64,000 nt of DNA from Jiella avicenniae (GCF_021390325.1 NZ_JAJUWU010000025.1:1-64000), one strand, 5' to 3'. Shown: positions 9,322-18,775, counted from the first letter of the stretch. Notes: generated by a model from the letters alone, not told the origin. Translations and numbers: made by a program.

Positions 9322-10737
9322 GTGAGGTATGTGAGTACGCGCGGCGAAGCCGAGAGTCTCGGATTTGCCGATGCCCTTCTCAAGGGGCTTGCGGACGACG
9401 GCGGGCTCTATCTGCCCGAAAGCTGGCCGCAGTTTTCCCCAGCCGTGATCGAGGATTTCGCCGGCCGGCCCTATGCCGACGTCGCCGAGGCGGTATTCCG
9501 CCCCTTCGTCGGCGACGACATCGCGCCCGAGGTTCTCAGGGCGATGATCGACGAGGCCTACGCGACCTTCGCCCATCCGGCCGTCGCCCCGCTGGTGCAG
9601 ATCGGGCCGGCGCATTTCGTCCTCGAACTGTTCCACGGCCCGACGCTCGCCTTCAAGGACATCGCCATGCAGCTCATCGCGCGGCTGATGGATCACGTCC
9701 TGAAGGAGCGCGGCGAGCGCGCCACCATCGTCGGCGCGACCTCGGGCGACACCGGCGGCGCGGCGATCGCCGCCTTTGCCGGCTCGCAGCGCACCGATCT
9801 CTTCATCCTCTTCCCGCACGGCCGCGTCTCGCCCGTCCAGCAGCGGCAGATGACCACCTCGGGCGCCGCCAACGTTCACGCGGTCGCCGTCGACGGTCAT
9901 TTCGACGACTGCCAGGCGCTGGTGAAGGCGATGTTCAACGATCGCCGGTTCCGCGACGGGGTCGGACTGTCCGGCGTCAATTCGATCAACTGGGGCCGGA
10001 TCATGGCCCAGATCGTCTACTACTTCACCAGCGCGGCCAGCCTCGGCGCGCCGCGGCGCAAGCTGACCTTCACGGTCCCGACCGGCAATTTCGGCGACAT
10101 CTTCGCCGGCTATGCTGCGATGCGCATGGGGCTGCCGGTGGAAAGGCTGGTGATCGCCACCAACGCCAACGACATCCTCGCCCGGACGCTGGCCACCGGC
10201 CGCTACGAGACCGGCAAGGTCGAGGCGACGATGTCGCCGTCGATGGACATCCAGGTCTCGTCGAATTTCGAGCGGCTGATCTTCGAGGCCAGCGGCCGCG
10301 ACGCCGGCCTCGTCCGCCGGCTGATGGCGGGGCTGTCGCAGTCCGGCGGCTTCGAACTGCCGGCCGAGGTGCTGAGCGCCATCCGTGAGAATTTCGACGC
10401 AGAGACGACCGACGAGGCGGCGACCGCCGAGACGATCCGGCGCGTCCTCCAAGCCGACGCCTATCTCCTCGATCCGCACACCGCCGTCGGCGTCAACGTC
10501 GCCGAAAGCCGCGGCATCGCACCGGGGACGGCTGCGATCACCCTCGGCACGGCCCACCCGGCGAAATTCCCCGCAGCGGTGAAAGCGGCCTGCGGCATCG
10601 AGCCGGCCCTGCCGCCGACCCATGCCGGGCTGATGGAACGGGCCGAACGCTTCGACCGGCTGCCGGCCGAGTTGACGGCGGTGGAAGACTACATCCGGGC
10701 GCGCACGCGCGCCGCAATGGCGGGAGCAAGGCCATGA
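9322..10737 (+). CDS. thrC: Threonine synthase
   Basis: ThrC converts O-phosphohomoserine to threonine with pyridoxal phosphate. The 471-residue protein shows the PLP lysine in GPTLAFKD (about residue 112), the phosphate-binding region ATSGDTGGAA and the typical start RYVSTRGEA. I choose GTG at 9322 because AAGGAG lies ten bases upstream and the homologous N-terminus begins there; an upstream frame extension exists but is unconserved. The M16 peptidase gene overlaps its stop by 4 bp (ATGA), so the two are translationally coupled. thrB, the preceding step, is in the window at about 21-22 kb but is not co-transcribed. Confidence 0.95.
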   Translation: MRYVSTRGEAESLGFADALLKGLADDGGLYLPESWPQFSPAVIEDFAGRPYADVAEAVFRPFVGDDIAPEVLRAMIDEAYATFAHPAVAPLVQIGPAHFVLELFHGPTLAFKDIAMQLIARLMDHVLKERGERATIVGATSGDTGGAAIAAFAGSQRTDLFILFPHGRVSPVQQRQMTTSGAANVHAVAVDGHFDDCQALVKAMFNDRRFRDGVGLSGVNSINWGRIMAQIVYYFTSAASLGAPRRKLTFTVPTGNFGDIFAGYAAMRMGLPVERLVIATNANDILARTLATGRYETGKVEATMSPSMDIQVSSNFERLIFEASGRDAGLVRRLMAGLSQSGGFELPAEVLSAIRENFDAETTDEAATAETIRRVLQADAYLLDPHTAVGVNVAESRGIAPGTAAITLGTAHPAKFPAAVKAACGIEPALPPTHAGLMERAERFDRLPAELTAVEDYIRARTRAAMAGARP

Positions 10738-12035
10738 GCGTCGAGATCACCCGGCTCGCCAACGGCCTCACCATCGCCACCGAGACCATGCCGACGCTCG
10801 AAAGCGCGGCGCTGGGCATCTGGGTGAAGGCCGGGGCGCGCGACGAAGGCGAGAACGAGCACGGCATCGCCCATCTGCTCGAACACATGGCCTTCAAGGG
10901 CACCAGCCGGCGCAACGCGCGCCAGATCGCCGAAGAGATCGAGGACGTCGGCGGCGACCTCAACGCCGCGACCAGCGTCGAGACGACGTCCTACTACGCC
11001 CGGGTCCTGAAGAACGACGTACCGCTGGCGATCGACATATTGACCGACATCCTGGTCGATTCGCGCTTCGACGAGGCCGAACTCGAACGTGAGCAGCAGG
11101 TGATCCTGCAGGAGATCGGGGCTGCCGAAGACACCCCCGACGACATCGTCTTCGACCATTTCCAGGAAACCGCCTTCAAGAGCCAGATCATCGGCCGGCC
11201 GATCCTCGGGACACGGCAGACGGTGAAATCCTTCACCCCCGACGACCTGCGGGCCTATCTCGCCCGCCACTACGGTCCCGACCGGATGATCGTCTCCGCG
11301 GCGGGCGCGGTGTCCCACCAGGCCGTCGTCGATCAGGTATCGGCCGCGCTCGGCTCGAACGCCGCGCCGGCGCCGCAGGCGACGGAGGCGCGCAGCCCGG
11401 CCACCTATGTCGGCGGCGAGTACCGCCAGGAGCGCGAACTCGCCGACGCCCAGATGGTGCTCGGCTTCGAGGGCCGCCCCTACTATGCGCGGGACTTCTA
11501 CGCCTCCCAGGTCCTGTCGCTGATCCTCGGCGGCGGCATGTCGTCGCGGCTCTTCCAGGAAGTGCGCGAGCGGCGGGGTCTCTGCTACGCCATCTACGCC
11601 TTCCACTGGAGCTTTTCCGATTCCGGCGTCTTCGGCATCCACGCGGCGACCGGCGAGGAGGAGCTTGCCGAACTCGCCCCGGTGATCGTCGACGAACTCG
11701 TCGAGGCGGCAAACGGCATCACCGAAGCGGAGGTGACCAGGGCCCGGGCGCAGATGCGCGCCAGCCTGCTGATGTCCCAGGAGAGCCCGGCTTCGCGCGC
11801 CGGCCAGATCGCCCGCCAGCTGATGTTCAACGGCGAGGTCATTCCCAACGCCGATCTCATCGCCAGGCTCGACGCGATCACCGCCGAGCGGCTCGCCGAT
11901 CTCGCCGGCCGGATCTTCACCGGCTCGACGCCGACGCTCGCGGCGATCGGCCCGGTGTCTCGCCTTCCACGGCTCGGCGAACTCGGCGAACGGCTCAACG
12001 TCGCTCCGGCGCTGCAGGCGGTCGGCGGGCGTTGA
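10734..12035 (+). CDS. M16-family zinc peptidase (processing-peptidase-like)
   Basis: The 433-residue protein carries the inverted zinc motif HLLEH at residues 47-51 with the downstream acidic region (ELEREQQVILQEI) that supplies the third ligand. This is the layout of beta-type mitochondrial-processing-peptidase homologues found downstream of thrC in rhizobia. The second half has the inactive M16_C fold, including the RERRGLCYAIYAF segment. No signal peptide is visible, so it should be cytoplasmic. Its role in bacteria is not well defined; peptide degradation is likely. It overlaps thrC by 4 bp and is followed by a GNAT gene 82 bp on. Confidence 0.92.
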   Translation: MSVEITRLANGLTIATETMPTLESAALGIWVKAGARDEGENEHGIAHLLEHMAFKGTSRRNARQIAEEIEDVGGDLNAATSVETTSYYARVLKNDVPLAIDILTDILVDSRFDEAELEREQQVILQEIGAAEDTPDDIVFDHFQETAFKSQIIGRPILGTRQTVKSFTPDDLRAYLARHYGPDRMIVSAAGAVSHQAVVDQVSAALGSNAAPAPQATEARSPATYVGGEYRQERELADAQMVLGFEGRPYYARDFYASQVLSLILGGGMSSRLFQEVRERRGLCYAIYAFHWSFSDSGVFGIHAATGEEELAELAPVIVDELVEAANGITEAEVTRARAQMRASLLMSQESPASRAGQIARQLMFNGEVIPNADLIARLDAITAERLADLAGRIFTGSTPTLAAIGPVSRLPRLGELGERLNVAPALQAVGGR

Positions 12036-12117
12036 GGCCGGAGCGTCTTGCGAAGCCCCTCTCTCCTCGGCTAACCGACTGTCAGCGTCGCACTCCGTCA
12101 CCATCAGCAACCGCGCC

Positions 12118-12774
12118 ATGGGCCTGATCGATTACCTCAGCCGGCCGAACGTGCCCGTCCTCTCCGGCGAAGGGATCGTCCTTCGCCTGCCGCGCCGGTC
12201 GGATTTTCCGGCCTGGCGGGCCCTGCGCGAAGATTCAAGGGGATTTCTCACCCCCTGGGAGCCGGTGTGGACCAGCGACGAGCTGACCCATGCCGCGTTC
12301 CGCCGCCGGGTGGCCCGCTACGATCAGGAGGCCCGGGAGGGGAACGGCTACAGCTTCTTCCTCTTCGACCAGGCCGGAGAGACGCTGCTCGGCGGGATCA
12401 GCGTCGGCCATGTCCGCCGCGGCGTTGCCCAGTCCGCGACCCTCGGCTACTGGATGGGGGAGCGCTTCGCCGGAAAGGGCCACATGCGCCGCGCCGTCGA
12501 GGCGGTGAAGCTCTTCGCCTTCGAGGTCGAGGGGCTGCACCGGATCGAGGCGGCGTGCCTGCCGAACAATCAGCGGTCGATCCGGCTCCTCGAGCGCTGC
12601 GGCTTTTCCCGGGAGGGGCATCTGCGCGGTTACCTTAAGATCGCCGGAAAGTGGGAAGACCATTGCCTATACGCTCTCCTTGCCGAAGAATGGTCGCGTT
12701 CGGGGGCTCTCGAGATGGCACCGACACGGGATTCACCCTCCCGGCACCCGGTAGATCGGGTGTCGGTTTCGTAA
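12118..12774 (+). CDS. GNAT-family N-acetyltransferase (RimJ/RimL-like)
   Basis: The 218-residue product has the acetyl-CoA-binding core: GYWMGERFAGKGHMRRAVEA near residue 110 contains the Q/RxxGxG/A-type loop, and AACLPNNQRSIRLLERCGF near 144 is the conserved motif of RimJ/RimL-type acetyltransferases. These acetylate ribosomal-protein N-termini or small amines in the cytoplasm. The N-terminal region (LSGEGIVLRLPRRSDFPAW) is also typical. It follows the M16 gene in the same direction, the usual thrC-M16-GNAT order of Hyphomicrobiales. The last 20 or so residues are poorly conserved-looking. Confidence 0.9.
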   Translation: MGLIDYLSRPNVPVLSGEGIVLRLPRRSDFPAWRALREDSRGFLTPWEPVWTSDELTHAAFRRRVARYDQEAREGNGYSFFLFDQAGETLLGGISVGHVRRGVAQSATLGYWMGERFAGKGHMRRAVEAVKLFAFEVEGLHRIEAACLPNNQRSIRLLERCGFSREGHLRGYLKIAGKWEDHCLYALLAEEWSRSGALEMAPTRDSPSRHPVDRVSVS

Positions 12775-12927
12775 ACCGAGCGGCTGATTGCAACTTCACC
12801 AAGCTGCCGAAAGCTGCGACAGTCGAATGTGGCGGCGAATGCGACGGGACAGGGGTCTGACGGCCCCTGCCACCCGCTCGTGAGCGTCGCGACGGCCGGA
12901 ACGGCCCAAAGGAAAGCGCCGGAGGGC

Positions 12928-15816
12928 ATGCGTTTCATCATCGTTCGTTGGCTGCTGGTCACCTTCGCCCTCGCCCTTCTGGCCGGCGGGACGGCGCCGG
13001 CCATGGCGCTCGAGCCGGTCGGGGTGTCCCGCGACGACGTCGCCATCGACCTGAAGCCGGCGACCGACTTCTATTTCGGCCAGGGGCGCAATTTTCAGGT
13101 CACCACCGTGCCCGGCGCCGACGGCATCGTCCGGCGCATCGAAGTGGAGGCGAAGTCGCCCGAGGCTTCGGGCAACTGGGCCGTCTTCGCGCTGGCCAAC
13201 AACACCGACGAACAGCTCGACCGCCTCGTGGTCGCCTCGCAGTTCCGGCTCGTCGGATCGGGTATCCTGTCGCCCGATCTCGGCTCGCAGCGGATCGCCT
13301 CGATCACCCCGAGCCAGGGCTTTGCCCTCGAACGCCAGAACAGCACCGATGCGGACGTGTTCCTCGTCACCCTCGATCCCGGCTCGGTCGTCACCTTCGT
13401 CGCCGAACTGACGAGTTCGAACCTCCCCGAACTCAGGCTCTGGGAGCCGAACGCCTACAAGGACACGATCAACGCCTTCACCCTCTATCGCGGCATCGTG
13501 CTCGGCATCGCCGGGCTTTTGGCGGTGTTCCTGACGATCCTCTTCGTGGTCAAGGGTTCGGCGATGTTCCCCGCGGCGGCGGCGCTCGCCTGGGCCGTGC
13601 TCGCCTATATCTGCATCGACTTCGACTTCTGGCAGAAGCTGCTGCCGCTCGCGCCCGGCCAGGAACGGATCTGGCGCGCCGGCACCGAGGTGGCGCTCGC
13701 CTTCACCCTGGCGATGTTCCTCTTCGCCTACCTCAACCTCAACCGCTGGCACCGGGCGCTGTCGATCACGCTCCTCGTCTGGCTCTGTCTTCTGGCCGGT
13801 CTCGGCGGCCTCGCCGCCTTCGAGCCCGTCGTCGCTTCGGGCATCGCCCGGCTGTCGCTGGCCGCCACCGCCGGCATCGGCCTCGCGCTGATCGTCGGCC
13901 TCGCCTTCCAGGGCTTCGACCGCGCGGTGATGCTGATCCCGACCTGGTGTCTGATCATCCTGTGGCTCGCGGCGAGCTGGATGACCGTCACAGGCCGGAT
14001 CGACAACGACATCATCCAGCCGGCGCTCGGCGGAGGCCTCGTCCTGATCGTGCTCCTGATCGGTTTCACGGTGATGCAGCACGGCTTTGCCGGCGGCAGC
14101 TTCGCCCAGGGTCTCCTGTCGGACATGGAGCGCCGATCGCTGGCTCTGGCGGGGGCCGGCGACGCGGTCTTCGACTGGGACGTCACGCGCGACCGGATCT
14201 TCGTCGGGGCCGACGGCGAGACCTTGTCCGGCATGCCGATCGCGGCGATGAACGGCGCGGCGCGGGACTGGCTTCCGATCCTCCACCAGGACGACCGCGA
14301 CCGGTTCAAGCTGACCTTCGACACGGTGATCGAACACCGCCGCGGCCGCATCGTCCAGGAGTTCCGCGTCGCCGACGAGGACGGGCACTATCACTGGATG
14401 CAGCTGCGGGCCCGCCCCGTCCTCGGATCGGACGGCGAAGTGACGCGCTGCGTCGGCACGCTGAAGGACGTGACCGAGCAGAAGAAGGCCGAGGAACGGC
14501 TGCTGCACGACGCGCTGCACGACCAGTTGACCGGCCTTCCCAACCGCGAATTGTTCCGCGACAGGCTGGAGGCGATCGGCATCCTGGCGGCGACGCGCGA
14601 CGACGTCCGCCCGACGATCTTCGTCATCGACGTCGACCGGTTCAAGCAGGTGAACGACGACTTCGGCCTCGCCGTCGGCGATACGATCCTGCTCACGGTG
14701 GGGCGGCGGCTGAAGCGCATCCTGAAACCACAGGACACGCTGGCCCGGCTCGGCAGCGACCAGTTCGGCCTGATCCTCGTCTCGGAAAGCGACGTCGGAG
14801 CCGTCGCCGCCTTCGCCGAGGTCCTGCGCGAGGCGATCAAGGCGCCGATCTCGCTCGCCGGCCGCGAGATCGTCCTGACCGGCTCGATCGGCCTCAGCGG
14901 CTGGGCCGAGGGCGCGACCAGCGAGGAGACGCTGAAGGAAGCCGAACTCGCCATGTATCAGGCCAAGCGCTTCGGCGGCGACCGGATCGAGCCCTTCCGC
15001 CCGGCCTACAAGTCCATCGGCGCCGGACGGCTGCAGCTGGAATCGGATCTCAGGCGCGCCTTCGAACGCTCGGAACTGTCGCTGGCCTTCCAGCCGATCG
15101 TCGATCTCGCCGGCGAGACCGTCGCCGGCTTCGAGGCGCTCCTGCGCTGGGAGCATCCGCGCCGCGGCACGATCTCGCCCTCGGAGTTCATCCCGATCGC
15201 CGAGAACACCGGGCTGATCGTCACGCTCGGCCAGTTCGCGCTGGAAGAAGCCGCCAAGCGTCTCGGCGATCTCCACCGGGCGACCGGCGACGACAGCTTC
15301 TTCATGTCGGTCAACATTTCCAGCCGGCAGCTGATCCGCCAGGATCTGATCGCCGACGTCAAGAGCGTGCTCGAACGCTACAAGCTCTCACCCGCCTGCC
15401 TGAAGCTCGAACTCACCGAATCCATGGTGATGGACAACCCCGAGCGATCGGCGAAGCTTCTCGCCCGGCTGCGCGACCTCGGCGTCGGCCTGTCGCTCGA
15501 CGACTTCGGCACCGGCCATTCCTCGCTGGCCTATCTGATGCGTTTTCCCTTCGACACGCTGAAGATCGATCAGTCGTTCCTGCGCAACAACAACCAGCCG
15601 CAGCGCCCGATCATCCTGCATTCGATCGTCACCATGGCCCACGATCTCGGCCTGAAAGTCGTCGCCGAGGGCGTCGAGAACGAAAGCGACATCGTCCAGC
15701 TCCGCCAGCTGAACTGCGAATACGCCCAGAGCTTCGCCTTCTCGCCGCCACTCAACTTCGAGACGGCCCGTCGGCTGCTGGTCGACAGGGCGGCGAGCTT
15801 GAAGCGGGCGAGTTGA
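12928..15816 (+). CDS. 7TM-PAS-GGDEF-EAL cyclic-di-GMP phosphodiesterase
   Basis: The 962-residue membrane protein has a signal peptide (residues about 1-27), a periplasmic beta-rich sensor domain to about 180, seven predicted membrane helices to about 400 (7TM-DISM-like), a PAS fold near 410-520, then GGDEF and EAL domains. The GGDEF site reads GSDQF near residue 609 instead of GGDEF, so cyclase activity is probably lost. The EAL domain keeps EALLRW near 734, DDFGTGHSS and KIDQSF, and VVAEGVEN, so c-di-GMP hydrolysis is expected. The start is chosen at 12928 because the signal peptide begins there; GGAGGG is very close upstream, so an earlier start is possible. The gene is monocistronic. Confidence 0.9.
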   Translation: MRFIIVRWLLVTFALALLAGGTAPAMALEPVGVSRDDVAIDLKPATDFYFGQGRNFQVTTVPGADGIVRRIEVEAKSPEASGNWAVFALANNTDEQLDRLVVASQFRLVGSGILSPDLGSQRIASITPSQGFALERQNSTDADVFLVTLDPGSVVTFVAELTSSNLPELRLWEPNAYKDTINAFTLYRGIVLGIAGLLAVFLTILFVVKGSAMFPAAAALAWAVLAYICIDFDFWQKLLPLAPGQERIWRAGTEVALAFTLAMFLFAYLNLNRWHRALSITLLVWLCLLAGLGGLAAFEPVVASGIARLSLAATAGIGLALIVGLAFQGFDRAVMLIPTWCLIILWLAASWMTVTGRIDNDIIQPALGGGLVLIVLLIGFTVMQHGFAGGSFAQGLLSDMERRSLALAGAGDAVFDWDVTRDRIFVGADGETLSGMPIAAMNGAARDWLPILHQDDRDRFKLTFDTVIEHRRGRIVQEFRVADEDGHYHWMQLRARPVLGSDGEVTRCVGTLKDVTEQKKAEERLLHDALHDQLTGLPNRELFRDRLEAIGILAATRDDVRPTIFVIDVDRFKQVNDDFGLAVGDTILLTVGRRLKRILKPQDTLARLGSDQFGLILVSESDVGAVAAFAEVLREAIKAPISLAGREIVLTGSIGLSGWAEGATSEETLKEAELAMYQAKRFGGDRIEPFRPAYKSIGAGRLQLESDLRRAFERSELSLAFQPIVDLAGETVAGFEALLRWEHPRRGTISPSEFIPIAENTGLIVTLGQFALEEAAKRLGDLHRATGDDSFFMSVNISSRQLIRQDLIADVKSVLERYKLSPACLKLELTESMVMDNPERSAKLLARLRDLGVGLSLDDFGTGHSSLAYLMRFPFDTLKIDQSFLRNNNQPQRPIILHSIVTMAHDLGLKVVAEGVENESDIVQLRQLNCEYAQSFAFSPPLNFETARRLLVDRAASLKRAS

Positions 15817-15940
15817 GGGGGCGGGGCGCGGGTTTGCCCATACTGCGGTAGAGCAGGCCGGCCGGCCGGGGTGCAGAGGCGACCGCACGCGGATGGACCG
15901 ATGTGCGTTCAAGCGCTTGATTTTAAAGGCATTTATCACC

Positions 15941-16081
15941 CGCGGCGTCATCCTCGGGCTTGTCCCGAGGATCTACCGCCGCAACCACGACAAAATCCTC
16001 ACCGGATGCCCTTCCGCCCACCGACAGCCCGGCGATCAACCCGCAGTAGATCCTCGGGACACGCCCGAGGATGACGCCGCG
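15941..16081. repeat. Pair of inverted REP-like palindromes
   Basis: A 39-base arm at 15941-15979 recurs in inverted orientation at 16043-16081 with two mismatches. Each arm is itself a hairpin (TCCTCGGG/CCCGAGGA with a short loop). The core GTCATCCTCGGG..TGTCCCGAGGAT is repeated a third time at 18744-18775. The arrangement resembles paired REP/BIME-type intergenic elements of alphaproteobacteria. The element sits between the convergent EAL and yqgE genes, so it may also stop transcription or protect mRNA ends. The 380-base gap holds no gene. Confidence 0.85.
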
Positions 16082-16196
16082 TTGGGATAAGCGCCCCTAA
16101 CCTTCAGACGTTCTGGCATTCAGCCAGCTATCGTCCCCGGGCTCCTCAAGCCCCTAAACCTGGCGTGCACTAAGCGACGCCGCCCCGTCGCTTCCC

Positions 16197-16811
16197 TCAG
16201 GCGTGCCCCGCCTCGCCTGCCAGGAACGCCGGTTCGATGCCGAGGAGGCCCAGCGCCCGTTTGTATTTGGCGTCGAGGTCGGTGTCGAAGACGATGCCGA
16301 GATCGGCCTTGCAGGTCAGCCAGCCATTGGCGGCGATCTCGTCCTCCAGCTGCCCCGGCGCCCAGCCGGAATAACCGAGGGCCATGATCGCCGTCTTCGG
16401 GCCGATGCCCTCCGAGATCGCCCTCAGGATGTCGACCGTCGGCGTCAGAGCGATCTTGTCGGCGACCTGGACGGTGGATTCGGAATCGTAGTCGTCCGAA
16501 TGCAGGACGAAGCCTCGCCCCTTTTCCACCGGCCCGCCGATGCAGACCGACACTTCGCGGCCGCCGGATGGCAGACGGATGTCGTCCTCGCTCTCGACGA
16601 TGCCGAGCTGGGTGAGCAGGGCCGGAAAGCTCATCGGCTGCGGTTTATTGATGATGAAGCCCATCGCTCCGTTGGGCGAATGGGCGCAGACATAGATGAC
16701 GGTCCGCGCGAAAGGCTCGTCGGCGACCGCCGGCATGGCGATCAGGAAATGCCCCTCGAGCGAATGGGAAACGTCACCGTCGTCGGGGTCGAAATCGATA
16801 TCGAGCTTCAT
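16197..16811 (-). CDS. yqgE: YqgE/AlgH family protein (UPF0301)
   Basis: The 204-residue protein fits the UPF0301 family from end to end. It has GHFLIAMPAVADEPFARTVI near the start, then HSPNGAMGFIINKP, a central GGPVEKGRGFVLHS and the conserved C-terminal region MALGYSGWAPGQLEDEIAANGWL. No signal peptide or catalytic motif is present. The family is widespread in proteobacteria; AlgH has been linked to alginate regulation in pseudomonads, but the biochemical role is unsettled. It is divergent from the DsbD-like gene, a pairing often seen in rhizobia together with the downstream peroxiredoxin. Confidence 0.95.
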   Translation of the reverse strand: MKLDIDFDPDDGDVSHSLEGHFLIAMPAVADEPFARTVIYVCAHSPNGAMGFIINKPQPMSFPALLTQLGIVESEDDIRLPSGGREVSVCIGGPVEKGRGFVLHSDDYDSESTVQVADKIALTPTVDILRAISEGIGPKTAIMALGYSGWAPGQLEDEIAANGWLTCKADLGIVFDTDLDAKYKRALGLLGIEPAFLAGEAGHA

Positions 16812-17094
16812 TCTTCCTCACCGCGGAGTTTGCGACGGCGAAACCTCATGAGGATACGGCGCCTCGGCGGCGGGCCGTCCGGCCAGTGGCCCGGCCGGTT
16901 CGGCTTCCCGCCGGAGAGTGATCCCCGAGGATTCGTCGAAGCGACAACCTTTCTTCGATCGGACTTTCGGCACACCATCCTGAAACGAAAGTGGCATCCG
17001 CCTCGAACTATGGCCAGAGCAGAATTGTCACGAGCTTTCCAAAATCGACAAAAAGCCGTTATCTCCCTACTGGAACCACGAGAAGACGTCGGCT

Positions 17095-17979
17095 ATGCAC
17101 ATGCGTGATCTGGCCCTTGGCCATGCCCCAGCGGCAAATCCTTTCGACATCGCCGCGACGACTCGCGGCGCACTCGCCGGCCTCGCCGTCCTCCTCTCAT
17201 GCGGCCTCGGCCCGGCTCTGGCGGCGGGCGAGGACGCGAGCGTCTTTCACAACGACGAAGTGACGCTGCGCCTCGTGCGGGCGAAGGAGCCGGCGGGCGG
17301 CGCCGTGCGGGCGGCGCTCATCGTCGATCTCGCCCCCGGCTGGAAGACCTACTGGATGGACCCCGGCGCCTCGGGCGTCCCGCCACAGTTCGATCTTTCC
17401 AAGACCGAGGGCTTTCAGACCATCTACCAGTATTTTCCTGCGCCCCACCGCTTCGGCGAGGGCGTGACGCGGGCCAATGGTTACGAGGGCGACGTCGCTT
17501 TCGCGTTCGAACTCGGCATCGAGCCGGGCGAGACGATCGATGGCGTCGCGGCGTCGGTGTTTCTCGGCGTGTGCAAGGAGATCTGCATTCCCGTCCAGGC
17601 CGAACTCGTCGCCGAAGGTCCGGGCGCGACCGACGACGCGGCGGTCGCGAGCGCCTTCGCCGCGCTTCCCGCCGAGGCGGAGGACGGCACCTTCGACGTA
17701 TCGAGCGCCGGCGGCGGCGAGAGCCTGCGCGTCGCGGTCACGGCGCCGGAAGGTGCCGGCAGGGACGAGCCGCCGGATCTTTTCGTCACCTCCGGCGACG
17801 GTTGGTATTTCGACGAACCGGCCGAAGTCACCCGCACGGGCGGGCGCATCCTTTTCGACGTGCCGATCGCCGAGCGCCCCGCCGGAGCCGAAGGCCCGCC
17901 GGAGGCCGTCGACCTCCTCTTCACCCGCGGCGGCCAGGGACTGACGGCAACCTACGTGCCGATCGCACCGACCGGCTGA
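17095..17979 (+). CDS. Exported DsbD N-terminal-domain protein (stand-alone)
   Basis: The 294-residue product has a hydrophobic export segment (GALAGLAVLLSCGLGPALA, residues about 25-43) and a DsbD-alpha-like periplasmic domain. Family features are LAPGWKTYWMDPGASGVPP near 80-98, PHRFGEG, and the cysteine pair VCKEICIPV near residue 160. Unlike full-length DsbD it lacks the transmembrane and thioredoxin parts, so it must receive electrons from another protein. It lies upstream of a peroxiredoxin gene (154-bp gap), which suggests a link to thiol redox balance. Translation could start at 17095 or at the second ATG at 17101. Confidence 0.88.
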   Translation: MHMRDLALGHAPAANPFDIAATTRGALAGLAVLLSCGLGPALAAGEDASVFHNDEVTLRLVRAKEPAGGAVRAALIVDLAPGWKTYWMDPGASGVPPQFDLSKTEGFQTIYQYFPAPHRFGEGVTRANGYEGDVAFAFELGIEPGETIDGVAASVFLGVCKEICIPVQAELVAEGPGATDDAAVASAFAALPAEAEDGTFDVSSAGGGESLRVAVTAPEGAGRDEPPDLFVTSGDGWYFDEPAEVTRTGGRILFDVPIAERPAGAEGPPEAVDLLFTRGGQGLTATYVPIAPTG

Positions 17980-18132
17980 GGCCGGCGTCGCGCGCTCTTG
18001 TGGAAACCGGAGGCCGGCGAGACCACCGTTTCGCGCTGGACAGCACGGGTCCCGCGCGCCACATCGCTCGTCTGAAGCCGGCGGCCGGATGACCCGTCCG
18101 ATCCGGCCTTCCGCCCGAGGGGAGTACCCACC

Positions 18133-18618
18133 ATGACCATCGCCATCGGCGACACCATTCCCAACGCCACCGTCAAGACCCGCACCGAGGACGGCCCGGC
18201 CGACCTTTCGACCGGCGAGATCTTCTCCGGCAAGACCGTGGTGCTTTTCGGCGTGCCCGGTGCTTTCACTCCGACCTGTTCGATGAACCACCTGCCGGGC
18301 TTCATCACCCACAACGACGAGTTCCGCCAAAAGGGCGTCGACACCATCGCCGTCGTCGCGGTCAACGACGTCTTCGTCATGGGCGCCTGGGAAAAGTCGA
18401 GCGAGGCCACCGGCAAGATCCAGTTCCTCTCCGACGGCAACGGCGAGTTGACGAAAGCGCTCGGTCTCGACATCGACCTGTCGGTCGCCGGCCTCGGCGT
18501 ACGGTCGAAGCGCTATTCCATGCTGGTCGAGGACGGCGTGGTGAAGCAGCTCAACGTCGAGGAAAGCCCCGGCCAGGCCGACAAGTCGAGCGCCGAGGCC
18601 CTGCTCGAACAGATGTGA
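18133..18618 (+). CDS. Peroxiredoxin (Prx5/type II, AhpC-TSA superfamily)
   Basis: The 161-residue enzyme reduces peroxides with the peroxidatic Cys49 in PGAFTPTCS, the Prx5-class signature. There is no second cysteine, so it should work as a 1-Cys enzyme recharged by glutaredoxin or glutathione. Length and sequence (LPGFITHNDEFRQKGVD, VAVNDVFVMGAW, RSKRYSML) match the bacterial Prx5 group. The ribosome site GAGGGGAG is well placed before ATG 18133. It sits downstream of the DsbD-like redox gene. The call of Prx5 type is secure, the electron donor is inferred. Confidence 0.95.
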   Translation: MTIAIGDTIPNATVKTRTEDGPADLSTGEIFSGKTVVLFGVPGAFTPTCSMNHLPGFITHNDEFRQKGVDTIAVVAVNDVFVMGAWEKSSEATGKIQFLSDGNGELTKALGLDIDLSVAGLGVRSKRYSMLVEDGVVKQLNVEESPGQADKSSAEALLEQM

Positions 18619-18743
18619 CGATGCTCTGAGGACACACTGCACCGACGTCGCTGCGAATCTCACGCGTCTCGGTGCTCGTCGAGCCAAGACGGTAGAGCGG
18701 TCCGTGTTTCAGACATTTCATCGTGCGGCAAGCACCCCGACGC

Positions 18744-18775
18744 GACGTCATCCTCGGGATTGTCCCGAGGGTGAC
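18744..18775. repeat. Third copy of the REP-like palindrome
   Basis: GACGTCATCCTCGGG followed by ATTGT and CCCGAGGGTGAC forms a 12-bp hairpin and shares its core with the arms at 15941 and 16043. Here it occurs singly, between the convergent peroxiredoxin and M42 genes. Confidence 0.8.

Noticed and set aside
13000..15276. Long minus-strand frame opposite the EAL gene
   Set aside because: Antisense shadow with biased composition (Gly/Arg/Asp/Glu), no start context.
12948..15851. Very long second open frame over the GGDEF-EAL gene
   Set aside because: It is an overlapping frame rich in Arg and Pro with no domain; the true frame carries signal peptide, PAS, GGDEF and EAL motifs.
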